Shown piece after piece: positions 48,887-59,231 of a stretch of 64,000 nt of DNA (the stretch's first letter is position 1; each line of letters starts with the position of its first letter). The stretch is from Parerythrobacter_A sp963799315 (GTDB lineage: Bacteria > Pseudomonadota > Alphaproteobacteria > Sphingomonadales > Sphingomonadaceae), in the NCBI GenBank assembly GCA_963799315.1, contig CAWCWP010000001.1:434001-498000 (forward strand). Direction: 5' to 3'. Made by a program: the position numbers and the translations under genes. The notes beneath the pieces were generated by a model. It had not been told where the DNA came from and made no database searches. It worked only from the letters and a program-made list of their open reading frames with translations.

Positions 48887-49488
48887 GGCTTGCGCACCGT
48901 CAGCGCCAGCCAGTCACGCTGGGTGCCGTCGCTGGCGTTTCCGGCATAGGTTTCGCTCTCGACCATCACAAACCCTGCTTTGCTATAAGTATCATGCAAC
49001 CAGCCGGTGTGCGGGAAATTGTGCAGGCGATCAAGCAGGTCGCGCCCGTCGCCTTCCGCGCCCGCCGGGCCGAGCTTGTAGTTGGCAAAATGCCAGCCGC
49101 CGGGACGCAACGCGCGATGGACGGCCGCGAGGATGGACGGGAGCTCTTCAGAAGGAACATGCAGCAGGCAGGCATGCGCCCACACCGCGTCATACTCGGC
49201 ATCCGCATCCAGCGCGTCGAACCGCTTTTCGCGCACTGGCAGTCCGGTCCGCTCGCGCGCCTTGCGCACCATTGCCGCAACGCCGTCCGTCGCGTCCACG
49301 GCGAACCCGGCCTTTGCGATATGCGCCGTGTCGATGCCCCCGCCACAGCCAAGCTCGAGCACCCGCGCGCCCGGTTCCAGCCGCGCCAGGAATGGGGCCA
49401 GATGGCGGTGCGGCCCTTGCGCCGAGCTGAGCGTGTAGAAAGGAGCCTGCTTTTGGTAGAATGCGATCGTGGCAGTGTCCCCGGTCAC
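48883..49488 (-). CDS. SAM-dependent methyltransferase
   Basis: An intact 201-residue class I methyltransferase. Motif I is in ARVLELGCGGGIDTAHIAKA, motif II-like in AEYDAVWAHACLLHVPSEEL, and LRPGGWHFANYKLGP follows. The GTG start overlaps the upstream stop by 2 bases and has a GGAGG sequence before it; no better ATG exists. Substrate unknown. Confidence 0.8.
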   Translation of the reverse strand: MTGDTATIAFYQKQAPFYTLSSAQGPHRHLAPFLARLEPGARVLELGCGGGIDTAHIAKAGFAVDATDGVAAMVRKARERTGLPVREKRFDALDADAEYDAVWAHACLLHVPSEELPSILAAVHRALRPGGWHFANYKLGPAGAEGDGRDLLDRLHNFPHTGWLHDTYSKAGFVMVESETYAGNASDGTQRDWLALTVRKP

Positions 49489-50513
49489 GCCCGGTCCCTC
49501 CGGTAGGCTGGAGCCACATTCGGCAACATCCGTCCGCGTGCATAGCTGAAAACGATCATGATCAGCACCATCGTCACGCCGAAATCGGCAAAGGTCGAAT
49601 AGAACAACCAAACATCGGTAGATGCCAGCATCGCGACAGTCTGATTGGCGGTTGCCATTACAAGGCCCAGCAGACCCATGCCGATACCCAGCCGCGCCGC
49701 GTCGATATCGGTATAGGGCAGGTAATGCATAAGCCGCTTCGCCAGCAGTTTCCCGCCGGAAAGGCCGTCGGTGAAGAACAATGTAGCGCTCAGCAAGCCG
49801 ACGACGGTGCCGCGATATTTGACCGCTTCGTCGCTCTGGAAAACCAGAGCCAGCGCGGCGGAAAACAGCATCAGTCCGATCCCGAACAGGGCCAGCCCGC
49901 CGAGCAGGTCGACCTTCGTAATGCGCTGCGCCACCAGCAGAAGCAGGCCGCACGCCGCGCCGACAAGAGCGGCGGTAGTCAGGTCGGTTAGCTTGGCGAC
50001 GACGAAGAACAACAGGCCAAGTCCGATATCCACGGCTAGCGGGATGCGATTGCGCTTCAACGCGCCAAGATCGTATGCGGCCTCGTCCTGCGCGTTGGCG
50101 ACCTTGCCTTCGGTGCCTGCGTGCTGCCAGCTTTCGCTTACCAAGGCGCTGAGCGTTTCGCTGTTCGAGGATAGCGCATGATCGCGATATTTTTCGGGGT
50201 AAGCGATCGTTCGCCCCGGGTGGCTCCGATGCACCAGTTCGCCGTCGCAATAGACTGCGATACCGGCATTCAGCGGGCTTACCCAGCCGGCCTCTACATC
50301 CAGACGCGACCCATCGGGCATTACAGTTTGCAAGCTATGATTGCGGACGGCTTCGGCACCTGTAAGCGGCGTCAGGTCTGACGCCACTATCTTTCCGTTC
50401 AAGCGCAGTTCGGAAGACAGGCCATCGCTGCGTGACCGCAGGACTACACAAGCGGTTGCGTCACCGACTTGGAACGGGCGCCGATAGCGCCAGATAGTGA
50501 ACCCGGCTCCCAT
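49485..50513 (-). CDS. IspZ/YciB-like membrane protein with extra N-terminal domain
   Basis: An intact 342-residue protein. The C-terminal 200 residues form a multi-helix domain like septation protein A/YciB (IPLAVDIGLGLLFFVVAKLT, VKYRGTVVGLLSATLFFTDG, VWLFYSTFADFGVTMVLIMI). The first 130 residues are a soluble beta-rich region (FTIWRYRRPFQVGDATACVV) not found in ordinary YciB. Cell-envelope role inferred. 9 bases separate it from rlmN upstream. Confidence 0.72.
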   Translation of the reverse strand: MGAGFTIWRYRRPFQVGDATACVVLRSRSDGLSSELRLNGKIVASDLTPLTGAEAVRNHSLQTVMPDGSRLDVEAGWVSPLNAGIAVYCDGELVHRSHPGRTIAYPEKYRDHALSSNSETLSALVSESWQHAGTEGKVANAQDEAAYDLGALKRNRIPLAVDIGLGLLFFVVAKLTDLTTAALVGAACGLLLLVAQRITKVDLLGGLALFGIGLMLFSAALALVFQSDEAVKYRGTVVGLLSATLFFTDGLSGGKLLAKRLMHYLPYTDIDAARLGIGMGLLGLVMATANQTVAMLASTDVWLFYSTFADFGVTMVLIMIVFSYARGRMLPNVAPAYRRDRA

Positions 50514-50522
50514 TGTTCCTCT

Positions 50523-51764
50523 TCACTCGGCGACCAAGGCTTCGCGGTCCTGCTCTTCCCTGTCCTGCTCTTCCCTGTCCCTTTGCGCCCGGCTTTTCTT
50601 TTCCGCAGTCGTGCGCAGTTGCCCGCAGGCGGCGTCGATATCGCGCCCGCGCGGGGTGCGGACCGGCGCGCTGATACCGGCGGCGAATACGAGGTTGCTG
50701 AACGCGCGGATGCGTTCGGGCGTGGAACATTCATACGCCGAGCCGGGCCACGGGTTGAACGGGATCAGGTTGACCTTGGCGGGCAGATCATACGCGCGCA
50801 GCAGGCGGATCAGTTCGCGCGCATCGTCGTCGCTGTCGTTCTTGTCCTTCAACATGACATATTCGAAGGTGATGCGGCGCGCATTGCTGGCACCGGGGTA
50901 ATCGGCGCAGGCCTGCAACAGTTCCTCGATGCCGTATTTGCGGTTGATCGGCACGATCTCGTCGCGCACGTCCTTGGTCACGGCGTGCAACGAGACGGCG
51001 AGATTGACGCCGATTTCCTCGCCACAGCGGGCCATAGCAGGCACCACGCCGCTGGTCGAAAGCGTGATGCGCCGCTTGCTCAGCGCCAGCCCTTCGCCGT
51101 CCATCACCAGGTTCAGCGCATCGCGGACATTGTCGAAATTATACAGCGGCTCGCCCATGCCCATCATCACGATATTGGTCAGCAGGCGGCCATGCGGCAC
51201 GTAGTCTTCGGGTGCGGCAGCATTGGGCCACTCGCCCAGCGCATCGCGCGCCAGCATCACTTGCCCCACGATCTCGCCCGGCGTCAGGTTACGCACCAGC
51301 CGCATCGTGCCGGTGTGGCAAAACGTGCAGTTCAGCGTGCAGCCGACCTGGCTGGAAACGCACAGGGTGCCGCGCGCTTCGTCGGGGATGAACACCATCT
51401 CGTAATCATGGCCGTCATCGGTTTGCAGCAGCCATTTGCGCGTGCCGTCGCTGCTATGCTGCGCCTCGACCACGGCGGGCCGACCCGCGACGAAGCGTTC
51501 CGCCAGCCACGGGCGCATGGTCTTGGAGATATCGGTCATGGCGGCAAAATCGGTGACGCCGCGATGATACAGCCAGTGAAACACCTGTTTCGCGCGCAGT
51601 TTTGCCTGTCGCGCATCCAGCCTGGCTTCGGCAAACAGCGCGCGGATATCGGCCTTGGGCAGGCCCATCAGGTCGATACGTCCATCGGCGCGCGGGGTTA
51701 TGGCGCGCGCGACGGGGACGGGGTCGGTCTGCCCCGCGATTGGCATGAGGTCGGTGTCTGGCAT
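50523..51764 (-). CDS. rlmN: 23S rRNA/tRNA adenine C2-methyltransferase RlmN
   Basis: A radical-SAM enzyme that methylates A2503 of 23S rRNA and A37 of some tRNAs. Intact, 413 residues. It has FHWLYHRGVTDFAAMTDISK, the 4Fe-4S motif CTLNCTFCHTG (CxxxCxxC), MGMGEPLYNFDNV and the late catalytic cysteine in WPGSAYECSTPERIRAFS. An unusual charged C-terminal tail contains a tandem QDREE repeat. The ATG at 51764 is preferred (MPDTDLMPIAGQ). Confidence 0.94.
   Translation of the reverse strand: MPDTDLMPIAGQTDPVPVARAITPRADGRIDLMGLPKADIRALFAEARLDARQAKLRAKQVFHWLYHRGVTDFAAMTDISKTMRPWLAERFVAGRPAVVEAQHSSDGTRKWLLQTDDGHDYEMVFIPDEARGTLCVSSQVGCTLNCTFCHTGTMRLVRNLTPGEIVGQVMLARDALGEWPNAAAPEDYVPHGRLLTNIVMMGMGEPLYNFDNVRDALNLVMDGEGLALSKRRITLSTSGVVPAMARCGEEIGVNLAVSLHAVTKDVRDEIVPINRKYGIEELLQACADYPGASNARRITFEYVMLKDKNDSDDDARELIRLLRAYDLPAKVNLIPFNPWPGSAYECSTPERIRAFSNLVFAAGISAPVRTPRGRDIDAACGQLRTTAEKKSRAQRDREEQDREEQDREALVAE
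50544..50580. repeat. Tandem 15-bp repeat in the rlmN 3' end
   Basis: CCTGCTCTTCCCTGT occurs twice in direct succession near 50547-50576, coding for the repeated QDREE units at the RlmN C terminus. A likely slippage site whose copy number could vary without breaking frame. Confidence 0.75.
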
Positions 51765-51804
51765 GGCGGACCGGGATATAGGCGGCGACGCGCCGGAATG
51801 CCAG

Positions 51805-52305
51805 CTATCGCCGCCGCGCGCAGGCGACGGTGGCGGCATCCATCGCGGTGGCTGCGCCGGCCAGCGGATAACGGTCCGAAAAGCCGCGCCCCTGCCGGTT
51901 GGTGGCGGAAACGGTCATGCGGCTGGCGGAGCGCATCGCGGCGACGATGGCGGCATCGCCCCGGCGGTCCTTGGCCCACGCGTTGTTGCCCGATCCCGCC
52001 AGCGTGAAACGCCGGTCGCCGATGGTCAGCCGGATAGCGGCGCCAGAGCGCACGGCCTGCGACAGCCGGAAATGCACTTGCCCGCGCACACCCCGGCGCG
52101 GCCAGGTGCCGACGCTGGCGAAGGCGGCGGTCTCGCGGCGGCTGGACGGTTTGGCGATGGCGTAGCAGCGCGGGGTTTCGGCATCGCGAAACGCGCCCCA
52201 GTCCGAAAACACGCCAAGGCTGTCGCGCGCCGAAACCGGCGATATGATCGTCAGAACAGCCACCACGACCAGCAGCAGGACGAAAGCGAGGCGAAAGGCA
52301 GCCAT
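51805..52305 (-). CDS. Invasion-associated locus B (IalB)-like secreted protein
   Basis: An intact 166-residue protein with a signal peptide (MAAFRLAFVLLLVVVAVLTI, cleaved after SARD-adjacent sequence). FSDWGAFRDAETPRCYAIAK and the tail with VACARRR are the two-cysteine pattern of IalB-family proteins. The name is historical; a role in invasion is not implied. First gene of the minus-strand run leading into rlmN. Confidence 0.72.
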   Translation of the reverse strand: MAAFRLAFVLLLVVVAVLTIISPVSARDSLGVFSDWGAFRDAETPRCYAIAKPSSRRETAAFASVGTWPRRGVRGQVHFRLSQAVRSGAAIRLTIGDRRFTLAGSGNNAWAKDRRGDAAIVAAMRSASRMTVSATNRQGRGFSDRYPLAGAATAMDAATVACARRR

Positions 52306-52387
52306 GCGGGTTTCTTACGGTGGGGGCTATCGTGCGGCAAGCGGTGCGGTTAGGCTTTGCTCCAACCTAACCGAAGGAACCCGTGCC

Positions 52388-52903
52388 ATGAAACTGCTGC
52401 TCCCCCTCGTCATCGCCGCGCCGCTCGCCCTTGCCGCATGCGGTTCCGCCAGCGAAGGTGGCACGACCGTGGATGCGGCAGGCAACGAGATCGAGATGCA
52501 GCCGGGCAAATGGGCCAACACCATGACAGTCGAGAAGTTCGACATTCCCGGCGCACCGCCCGAAGCCGCCGCCATGTTCCAGGCCTTCATCGGCGAGGAG
52601 ACCACCACCGAAAGCTGCATGACTCAGGAACAGCTGAACGAAGGCATGGAACAGCGCGCGACCGAAAGCATGGACGGACAGGATTGCGACACGGTGGATT
52701 TCACCGCGAATGATGGCAAGATCAACGGACGCATCGAATGCAAGGCCGACAATGGCGGCGCGGCGGTGATGACCGTGGCAGGCACGCAATCGGCCGATGC
52801 GATGGAGATGACGATTACCTCCGACGTGACTGACGAGAGCATTCCCGGCGGCAAGGCGCAGATGGTGATGAAGCTCAGCGGCAAGCGGCTGGGCGACTGC
52901 TAG
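52388..52903 (+). CDS. DUF3617 lipoprotein
   Basis: An intact 171-residue protein with a lipobox (ALAACGSA) and the DUF3617 pattern: EMQPGKWANTMTVEKFDIPG, then TTTESCMTQEQLNEGMEQ and NGRIECKADNGGAAVMTVAG with paired cysteines, ending KLSGKRLGDC. Function of the family unknown. The ATG at 52388 is selected by the signal peptide. Confidence 0.85.
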   Translation: MKLLLPLVIAAPLALAACGSASEGGTTVDAAGNEIEMQPGKWANTMTVEKFDIPGAPPEAAAMFQAFIGEETTTESCMTQEQLNEGMEQRATESMDGQDCDTVDFTANDGKINGRIECKADNGGAAVMTVAGTQSADAMEMTITSDVTDESIPGGKAQMVMKLSGKRLGDC

Positions 52904-52933
52904 GACGGCCTGCCGCCGAGCCTGCGTCGCACC

Positions 52934-54904
52934 TTATCGCAGGAAATCGCCTGCCACGCGCGGCGTGCCATTGCGGGCGCGCTGCGGATAGAGCTGTTCG
53001 TAGGTCGCCGCGTTCTCGATTACGCGCTGCACATAGTTCTTCGTTTCGAAGATCGGGATGCGTTCGATCCAGGTCAGCCAGTCGAGGCCGCCCCGGCGCG
53101 GGTCGCCATTGCGGCGCAGCCACTTGTTCACATTTCCCGGACCGGCATTATAGGCCGCAATGGCGAGCGGATAGCTGCCGTCGTAATAGTCCAGCATCCG
53201 CACGAAATAGCCATTGCCCAGCTGCACATTGTACACCGGATCGGCGATCAGCGCGCCCCGGCTGTAGGACAGGCCCAGCTTGCCCGCCTGCTCGCGCGCG
53301 GTGCCGGGCATCAGCTGCATCAGGCCGCGTGCGCCGGCATGGCTGATCGCGTTCTGGGCGAACTGGCTTTCCTGCCGCGCGATGGCGTGGGCCATGGTCC
53401 AATATGTGCCAGGCGGGGTGTCGAGCACGGGGAAGCCCTGCGCCACGAACTGGTCCAGCCCGTCCGCGCCCGCTGCCTCGGCGATGTTCACAGCAAGGTC
53501 GCGCCGCCCGATTTCGCGCGCCAACTCCACGCGAAGCATATGCTCGGCCTCGGTATCGGCCTGCTGCGCAATCTCGCGATAAAAACGAATGCCGGTGCGC
53601 CACGGCGCGCCGCGCGATACTTCGGCGACTGCCTTGGTCAACGGTTGCGCGTTGAAGGCGGCGCGTTCCTGCGCGGTGGGTTCCTGCGCGGGCTTGGCGG
53701 CCAGCGGCGGGACGACGCGACCCAGTTCGGATAGCGCCAGCTGGCCATAAAAGCGGTCCGGATACGCCGCCGCCATATCGAGGTAGCGTTGCCGTTCGGC
53801 AGCATCGCCCGCGCGTCCGGCAGCCTTTGCGGCCCAGTAAAAGCCCTTGGAGCGGGTCTGCGGGGTCTGCGCCGCTGCGCCGTAACGATAGAATAGGGGT
53901 GCGGCGGTGGCGGCATCGCCACGTTCCCACAACGCCTTGGTTCCCGCCCAGCCACATCAAGGACGTGTAATCGTCGCGCAGGCGGTAGGACATCTTGGAA
54001 ATATCCGCACCGGGCGCGAACAGATCGTCGACCGACCCGGCGATGCGCGCAGCAGACCCGGCATCGGCACCGCGCGCGACGCGCAGCATCTCGCCGATGA
54101 AAGCCTTCGCCGTCATGCGCGGGGCGGATGTAGGCAGGGCGCGTGGTCAGCAACTGCACCGCGCGACCGGTCTGGCCGGATTTGCGATAGCTGCGCACGA
54201 GGTCATAGACATAGCCCGGATCGTTCAGCGCGGCCTGATCGACGCCGCTGCTGTTACCGTCCTGAAACATGACGCGCGACTGGAAGGCGGCGCGGGTGTT
54301 CGCATCGAGCCGAACGAGCTGGCGCTTGGCGCCTTCGCTGTCGCCATCCCACAGCACCGCGTCCATCCGCTGCTGCTGGTCGTCGGGTGTGAATTGTGCA
54401 CCGAACAGGCCGTCGAGATACAGCTCGGTCGGGCCGCTCATGCTGCCGCCGCGCCATGCCTCGCGCGCGGCCTGCGCGGCTTCGGGGCGTTGCAGCGTCG
54501 CCAGCGCCAGCGCGTAACGCCCGCGCGCCGCATTCGTCAGCGCGGGGTTGCGGTCGAAAAACGCGACGATCTCTTCGGGAGCGACCGGCTCGTCGCCCAA
54601 AGCGGCTTCGGCGCGGCGTTGCAGCAGAGTCCTGCTGCGGGAAGCCGGGATAGGCCAAAATGAAATCGGCATAGGCGTCGAAGCCCAGATCGCGCTGCGC
54701 GACCAGCGTTTCCCAGCGGGAAACCGCCTGTCCGATACTACTCGGCGCGCGGGCAACCATTTCGGCGCGGGCGCGGTCCCAGCTGGCGGCATCCTGCGCC
54801 GAGGCGGGCGCGGTGGCGAGCAGGGGCAACGCAAGCGCGGAGACGGTCAGGGACAAGGCGGGGAGCAGGCGGTGGTTCTTCGAAAATATGTGCATGCTGG
54901 ACAT
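52934..54904 (-). CDS. Soluble lytic murein transglycosylase, frame breaks
   Basis: Cleaves peptidoglycan glycan strands with anhydro-muramyl ends. About 655 residues joined: signal peptide (SLTVSALALPLLATAPASA), a helical superhelix region (LRDDYTSLMWLGG, then KGFYWAAKAAGRAGDAAERQ), and a C-terminal SLT domain with catalytic Glu in AIARQESQFAQNAISHAGAR, then GLMQLMPGTAREQAG and IAAYNAGPGNVNKWL. Breaks near 54630, 54130 and 53945. Equivalent to Slt70-type enzymes. Confidence 0.88.
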
Positions 54905-55000
54905 AGTGCAGGCTGGCTCCTTATCAGGCGCTGAACGTGCCGCGCCTCCGGTCGGTATTGTGCGCGGCGTTATACCGCGCTTTTGAAGGGCTTACAGCGA

Positions 55001-55894
55001 ATGTTTTCCGGATCGATCCCCGCCTTGGTGACGCCCTTCCGCGACGGGGCGGTGGACGAGGCGGCGTTCCGCGCGCTGGTGGACTGGCAGATCGACAGCG
55101 GCAGCGCCGCGCTGGTCCCGTGCGGCACGACGGGCGAGGCGTCCACGCTCAGCAACGCCGAACACCATCGCGTCATCGAGCTGTGCGTGGAGCAGGCGGC
55201 AGGGCGCGTGCCGGTCATCGCGGGCTGCGGCAGCAACGATACGCACAATGCGCTGCTGCACATGCAGTTCAGCGCGAAGGCGGGCGCGGCGGCGGCGCTG
55301 TGCGTGGTGCCCTATTACAACAAGCCCAGCCAGGCGGGGCTGATCGCGCATTTCAGCCATCTGGCGGAAAACAGCACGCTGCCCATCGTGCTGTATAATG
55401 TGCCGGGGCGCACCGTGACCGATATTGCGCCCGAAACGACGGTGGAATTGGCCAACCGGTTTCCCAGGCGGATCGTGGCGATCAAGGATGCGAGCGAGCG
55501 CCTGTCGCGCGTGACCGACCACCGCATTGGTACGGCCAATGAGAAGGGGCGCGCGTTCTGCCAGCTTTCGGGAAATGACGAGCTGGCCCTGCCGCATGCG
55601 ATGGCGGGCGGGGCGGGGTGTATTTCCGTTACCGCCAATGTCGCGCCTGCCCTGTGCGCGCAATTCCAGACCGCCTGCGCGGATGGCGATATCGCGGAGG
55701 CGCGGCGGCTGAACGACCTGCTGATGCCGCTGCATTACGCCATGTTCGCCGACAGCAGCCCCGCGCCGGTGAAATACGCGCTGAGCCGGGTGCATGACTG
55801 GCTGACCGGCGACGTGCGTCTGCCGATCCTTCCCGCGAGCGACGAGGCCTGCGAGGCGGTCGACGCCGCGCTGGAGCGGGCGGGACTGATCTAG
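55001..55894 (+). CDS. dapA: 4-hydroxy-tetrahydrodipicolinate synthase
   Basis: Condenses pyruvate with aspartate semialdehyde in lysine/DAP synthesis. An intact 297-residue TIM-barrel: MFSGSIPALVTPFRDGAVDE, PCGTTGEASTLSNAEHHRVI, VVPYYNKPSQAGLIAHFSHL, LYNVPGRTVTDI with the general-acid Tyr region, and the Schiff-base lysine in RIVAIKDASERLSRV. The ATG at 55001 fits the family start; an upstream in-frame TTG does not. Confidence 0.95.
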   Translation: MFSGSIPALVTPFRDGAVDEAAFRALVDWQIDSGSAALVPCGTTGEASTLSNAEHHRVIELCVEQAAGRVPVIAGCGSNDTHNALLHMQFSAKAGAAAALCVVPYYNKPSQAGLIAHFSHLAENSTLPIVLYNVPGRTVTDIAPETTVELANRFPRRIVAIKDASERLSRVTDHRIGTANEKGRAFCQLSGNDELALPHAMAGGAGCISVTANVAPALCAQFQTACADGDIAEARRLNDLLMPLHYAMFADSSPAPVKYALSRVHDWLTGDVRLPILPASDEACEAVDAALERAGLI

Positions 55895-55897
55895 CGC

Positions 55898-57866
55898 CTA
55901 TTGCGCCGGGTTGTGGCGCTCCACAAAGGCAACCGCTTCGGCCAGCATACGCTTGCGGGTTTCCGCATTGCTCAGGAAGTGGTCCTCACCTTCCAGCGTG
56001 ACGAATGCGACTGTTTTGCCGGCATCCTTCAGCGCATCCGCCATCCCCGCGCCCTGCGAATAGGGCACGCGCGTATCGTCGCGACCGTGGATCACCAGCA
56101 CCGGTGCGTCTGCGCGGCGCGCGAGCCGATAGGGTGAGATAGCGTCGAGGTCGGTATCCTCGCCGACCAGCCGCTCGATCCCGCGCGTGAAGATATCGCG
56201 CCGCCCGGTCAGTTCGCTGCGGAACATCGGGCGCAGGTCCGTGACGGCATTTACCGCGACGGCGCAGCGATAGATGCCGTTTTGCACCGTGACGCCCGCC
56301 AGCGCGGCATAGCCGCCATAGCTTGCGCCCATGATGCAGGCGCGGTCCGGATCGGCGATGCCTGCTTCGGCCAGTGCCGCGAGACCGTCGCTCATGTCGG
56401 TCAGCATTTTGCCGCCCCACTCGCCATCGCCCGCGCTGCGGAACGTGGCATCGCGATTGGTGGAGCCGCGGAAGTTGGGTTGCAGCACGGCATAGCCGCG
56501 GCTGGCAAAGGCCTGCGCCCACCAGTCGAACACCGGGTCGTCATGCGCTGTCGGCCCGCCATGCGGATAGACCAGCACGGGCAAATTCTTTGCCTCGCGA
56601 CCCAAAATGTTCTGGGGCGGCAGGGTCAGGATGGCCTCGATCTCAAGTCCGTCCTGCGCGGTGTAATCAAAGGTCTTGACCGTCCCGATGGCCTGTCCCT
56701 GGATTGCCGGGCGCTCCAGCCCGATCAGCGCACGTTCTCCGGTCGCGCTATCGACCCGATAGAAGGTGCCGCTGTCATAGCTGCCGCTGGTCCTGACCAG
56801 CACGGTGGACAGGTCGGGCGTGTAATCCTGTATGTCGAAATGCTTGCCGTCATACAGCGCGATGACGCGGGCGAGGGCGGCCTGCCGTTCGGGTGACGCC
56901 ATCTTCGCTTCGCCATCGTCCGTTACCGCCCCCATAACGCGGCCGGTGACCGGATCGATGATATAGCGGTCGATCAATTCGTCATAGACGCGCACCGACG
57001 CGCCGCCTGATAGTGGAACCTCGAACCGTTTTACGGCGCCTTCCGACTGGTCGAAATAGGCGTAGATCACCGTGTCGCCATCCGCACCGAAGCCGGTCAG
57101 GCTGGCGCTGCCATTGGCTTCCTGGCCCTCGGCGATGGTTCGGCCATCGGCTTCCAGTTTCCATTTACCGGTTTCCGCATGGACGGTCATCTGCGCGGCG
57201 ACCTTGCCGTCCACGCCGGGCAACCAGTCGCGCAGGTTGGGATATTCGCTGGGATAGGCGGCTTGCCGCGCATCACCGGTCAGCAGGTCGACTTCATACA
57301 GGGCGGGCGCGCCGTCGAGGATCTGCGCTTGTTTGCCCGATGCGCGGCCCTTGCGAAATCCGCCGAAATATCCCTTCCACCGGCCATCGACCTGACGGAT
57401 GCCGTGATAGCCGATGATGGCGTTGGCGATGCGCTGCTGGTCCGCGAAGACGGAAACCACTGGGGCCGCCGGTGAAAGCGGCAGGACGTTCGCGCGCACC
57501 CACTCTTGTTTGCGGCTGCCATAGCGTTTGCCGGTATCCCCGGTCTCGCTGCGCACCAGCAGGATGGCCGCATCGCCTACCCATTCGATATTGCGCACCT
57601 TGGCATCGCCGATGGCGAATTGCCGCACCGGCTTGCCAGCAGCGTCCAGCACCGAGACCATGCGCTCGCCGCCGCTGGTCATCAACAAGGCGGTATGCGC
57701 GCCGCTGGGCGAGATTTCCGCGCTTTCGATCGCAGGGCAGGTCGCCATAGGCCTCTACCGGTATCGCCGCCGGTGCCAGTGACTGTGCCTGTGCCTGTAC
57801 CGCAATCGGCATGGTGGCGAGCGGCACGGCGAGGGCTGCTGCGATGAACGATGTACGAAAGATCAC
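55898..57866 (-). CDS. Secreted S9-family serine peptidase, one frame break
   Basis: About 655 residues: signal peptide (FIAAALAVPLATMPIAVQA), a beta-propeller-like region, and a C-terminal hydrolase domain with LPVLVYPHGGPTAHDDPVFD, the nucleophile in CIMGASYGGYAALAG, Asp in VIHGRDDTRVPYSQ and His in LEGEDHFLSNAETR. A dipeptidyl/acylaminoacyl-peptidase type. An apparent extra base near 57740 separates the N terminus (ending YGDLP) from the rest. The GTG at 57866 is the likely start. Confidence 0.85.
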
Positions 57867-57957
57867 GACGCGTTTCCTGTTGTGGCGACCATGAAAATGG
57901 CCGGTGCGCAAATAGCGTAGGGCAGCCGTGCGACGCAATTGCTACAAGGCAGCTTGC

Positions 57958-59152
57958 TCAGATAATTTCGTCTTCGTCCAGCAGCGGGCCGCCTTCCTCG
58001 TCGATGGGTTTAGGACCGGCACCGGGCGCTGGCCGGACTTCGCCCGTGCCTTCTTCATCGTCCGGTTCGGGATCGAATTCTTCTTCGGGGTCCAGCACAA
58101 AGCCGTCGGCAGCCATGATCGCGTCGGCAATCGCCTCGATTTCCTCGCTTGCCGCCTCCGGCCTCGCGACACGCGCGATGTGGAATAGCGCATCGCCCTG
58201 ATACACGACGGGCAGTGTCGCATGGCCGATGATGATGCCGTCCGCCGGGCTGACGATCGCCACCTCGTCCTCGCCGAATAAACCGCCGACCGTGGCCAGC
58301 ACATCGCCGACACGCACCGGATCGCCGGACTTGCGCACGCGATGCGTGACGCCGCCACGCGGGGCGCGGACCCAGACGGAAGATGTCGCCCTGGCAGGCT
58401 CGCCGCCATTCGCCAGCGCTTCGATCAGCGCATCGTGCGGGTCGATCATGCCGAGCTTGGCCATCACGCTGAACACGCCGGCAACGCCCGTTTCGATGCT
58501 GAGCCGGTCGAACCGCAGCGCCTCGCCGGTTTCCATCAGCAGCATGTCGACCCCCGCCAGCTTTGCAAGCGCCCGCATCGAGCCCTTCGCGCAAGGGTGC
58601 CTCGATAATGATCGGCGGACCGAAGGCGGTGGCCAGATCGGTCAGGTGCGGTTCGCCTGCGGCGATGCGGATTTGCGGCAGGTTGTACCGGTGGACGGCG
58701 GCGGAATGGATGTCGATGCCGATGGTGCTGCGCTTGACGACTTCGGTAAAGAAGGCATGCGCGAACTGGCTGGCGAGCGATCCGTTGGCGTTGCCGGGGA
58801 ACGAGCGGTTCAAATCGCGGCGGTCGGGCAGGTAGCGTGTCTTGTTCAGGAAGCCGAAGATGTTGGCGACCGGTACCAGCAGCACCGTTCCCGCCAGCGT
58901 CGCCGGATCGAGCTGCGCGGCGATACGCTGGATGATGGCGGTGCCGATGATCTCGTCGCCGTGGATCGCGGCGCTGACGAACATGACCGGCCCCGGCTTC
59001 GCCCCGTGCAGCGCGCGCACGGCCAGCGTGGAATTGTACCCCGTCGCCATCGTGGTCACCGGCACGGCGATATCGCGCATGGAGCCGGGTGCAAGTTCGT
59101 GTCCGCAAATTTCGAAATTGGCGGGAGTGTCGGTGGTCGGGGTTTGGGTCAT
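57958..59152 (-). CDS. Succinylglutamate desuccinylase/aspartoacylase-family protein, one frame break
   Basis: About 397 residues. Zinc-carboxypeptidase-like motifs: MFVSAAIHGDEIIGTAIIQR (HxxE), RDLNRSFPGNANGSLASQFA and IGIDIHSAAVHRYNLPQIRI with the third zinc ligand. The C-terminal domain includes a lipoyl/barrel-like segment (DVLATVGGLFGEDEVAIVSP). A base appears inserted near 58578. A long acidic tail (DEEGTGEV to LLDEDEII) is unusual. Substrate unknown. Confidence 0.83.
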
Positions 59153-59170
59153 GCGGCGGGCCTTATCAGC

Positions 59171-59224
59171 ATTACGCAAGCGTGGAAGCAGAGCGCTTGC
59201 GTAATGTAGTGATTTGCACTACAT
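59171..59224. promoter_or_regulatory. Two inverted repeats upstream of the toxin-antitoxin pair
   Basis: A perfect 12-bp repeat ATTACGCAAGCG (59171-59182)/CGCTTGCGTAAT (59194-59205) is followed immediately by a perfect 8-bp repeat ATGTAGTG (59204-59211)/CACTACAT (59217-59224), ending 7 bases before the antitoxin ATG. This is the expected position for operators bound by the antitoxin or the antitoxin-toxin complex. Confidence 0.7.
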
Positions 59225-59231
59225 CGTTGCC

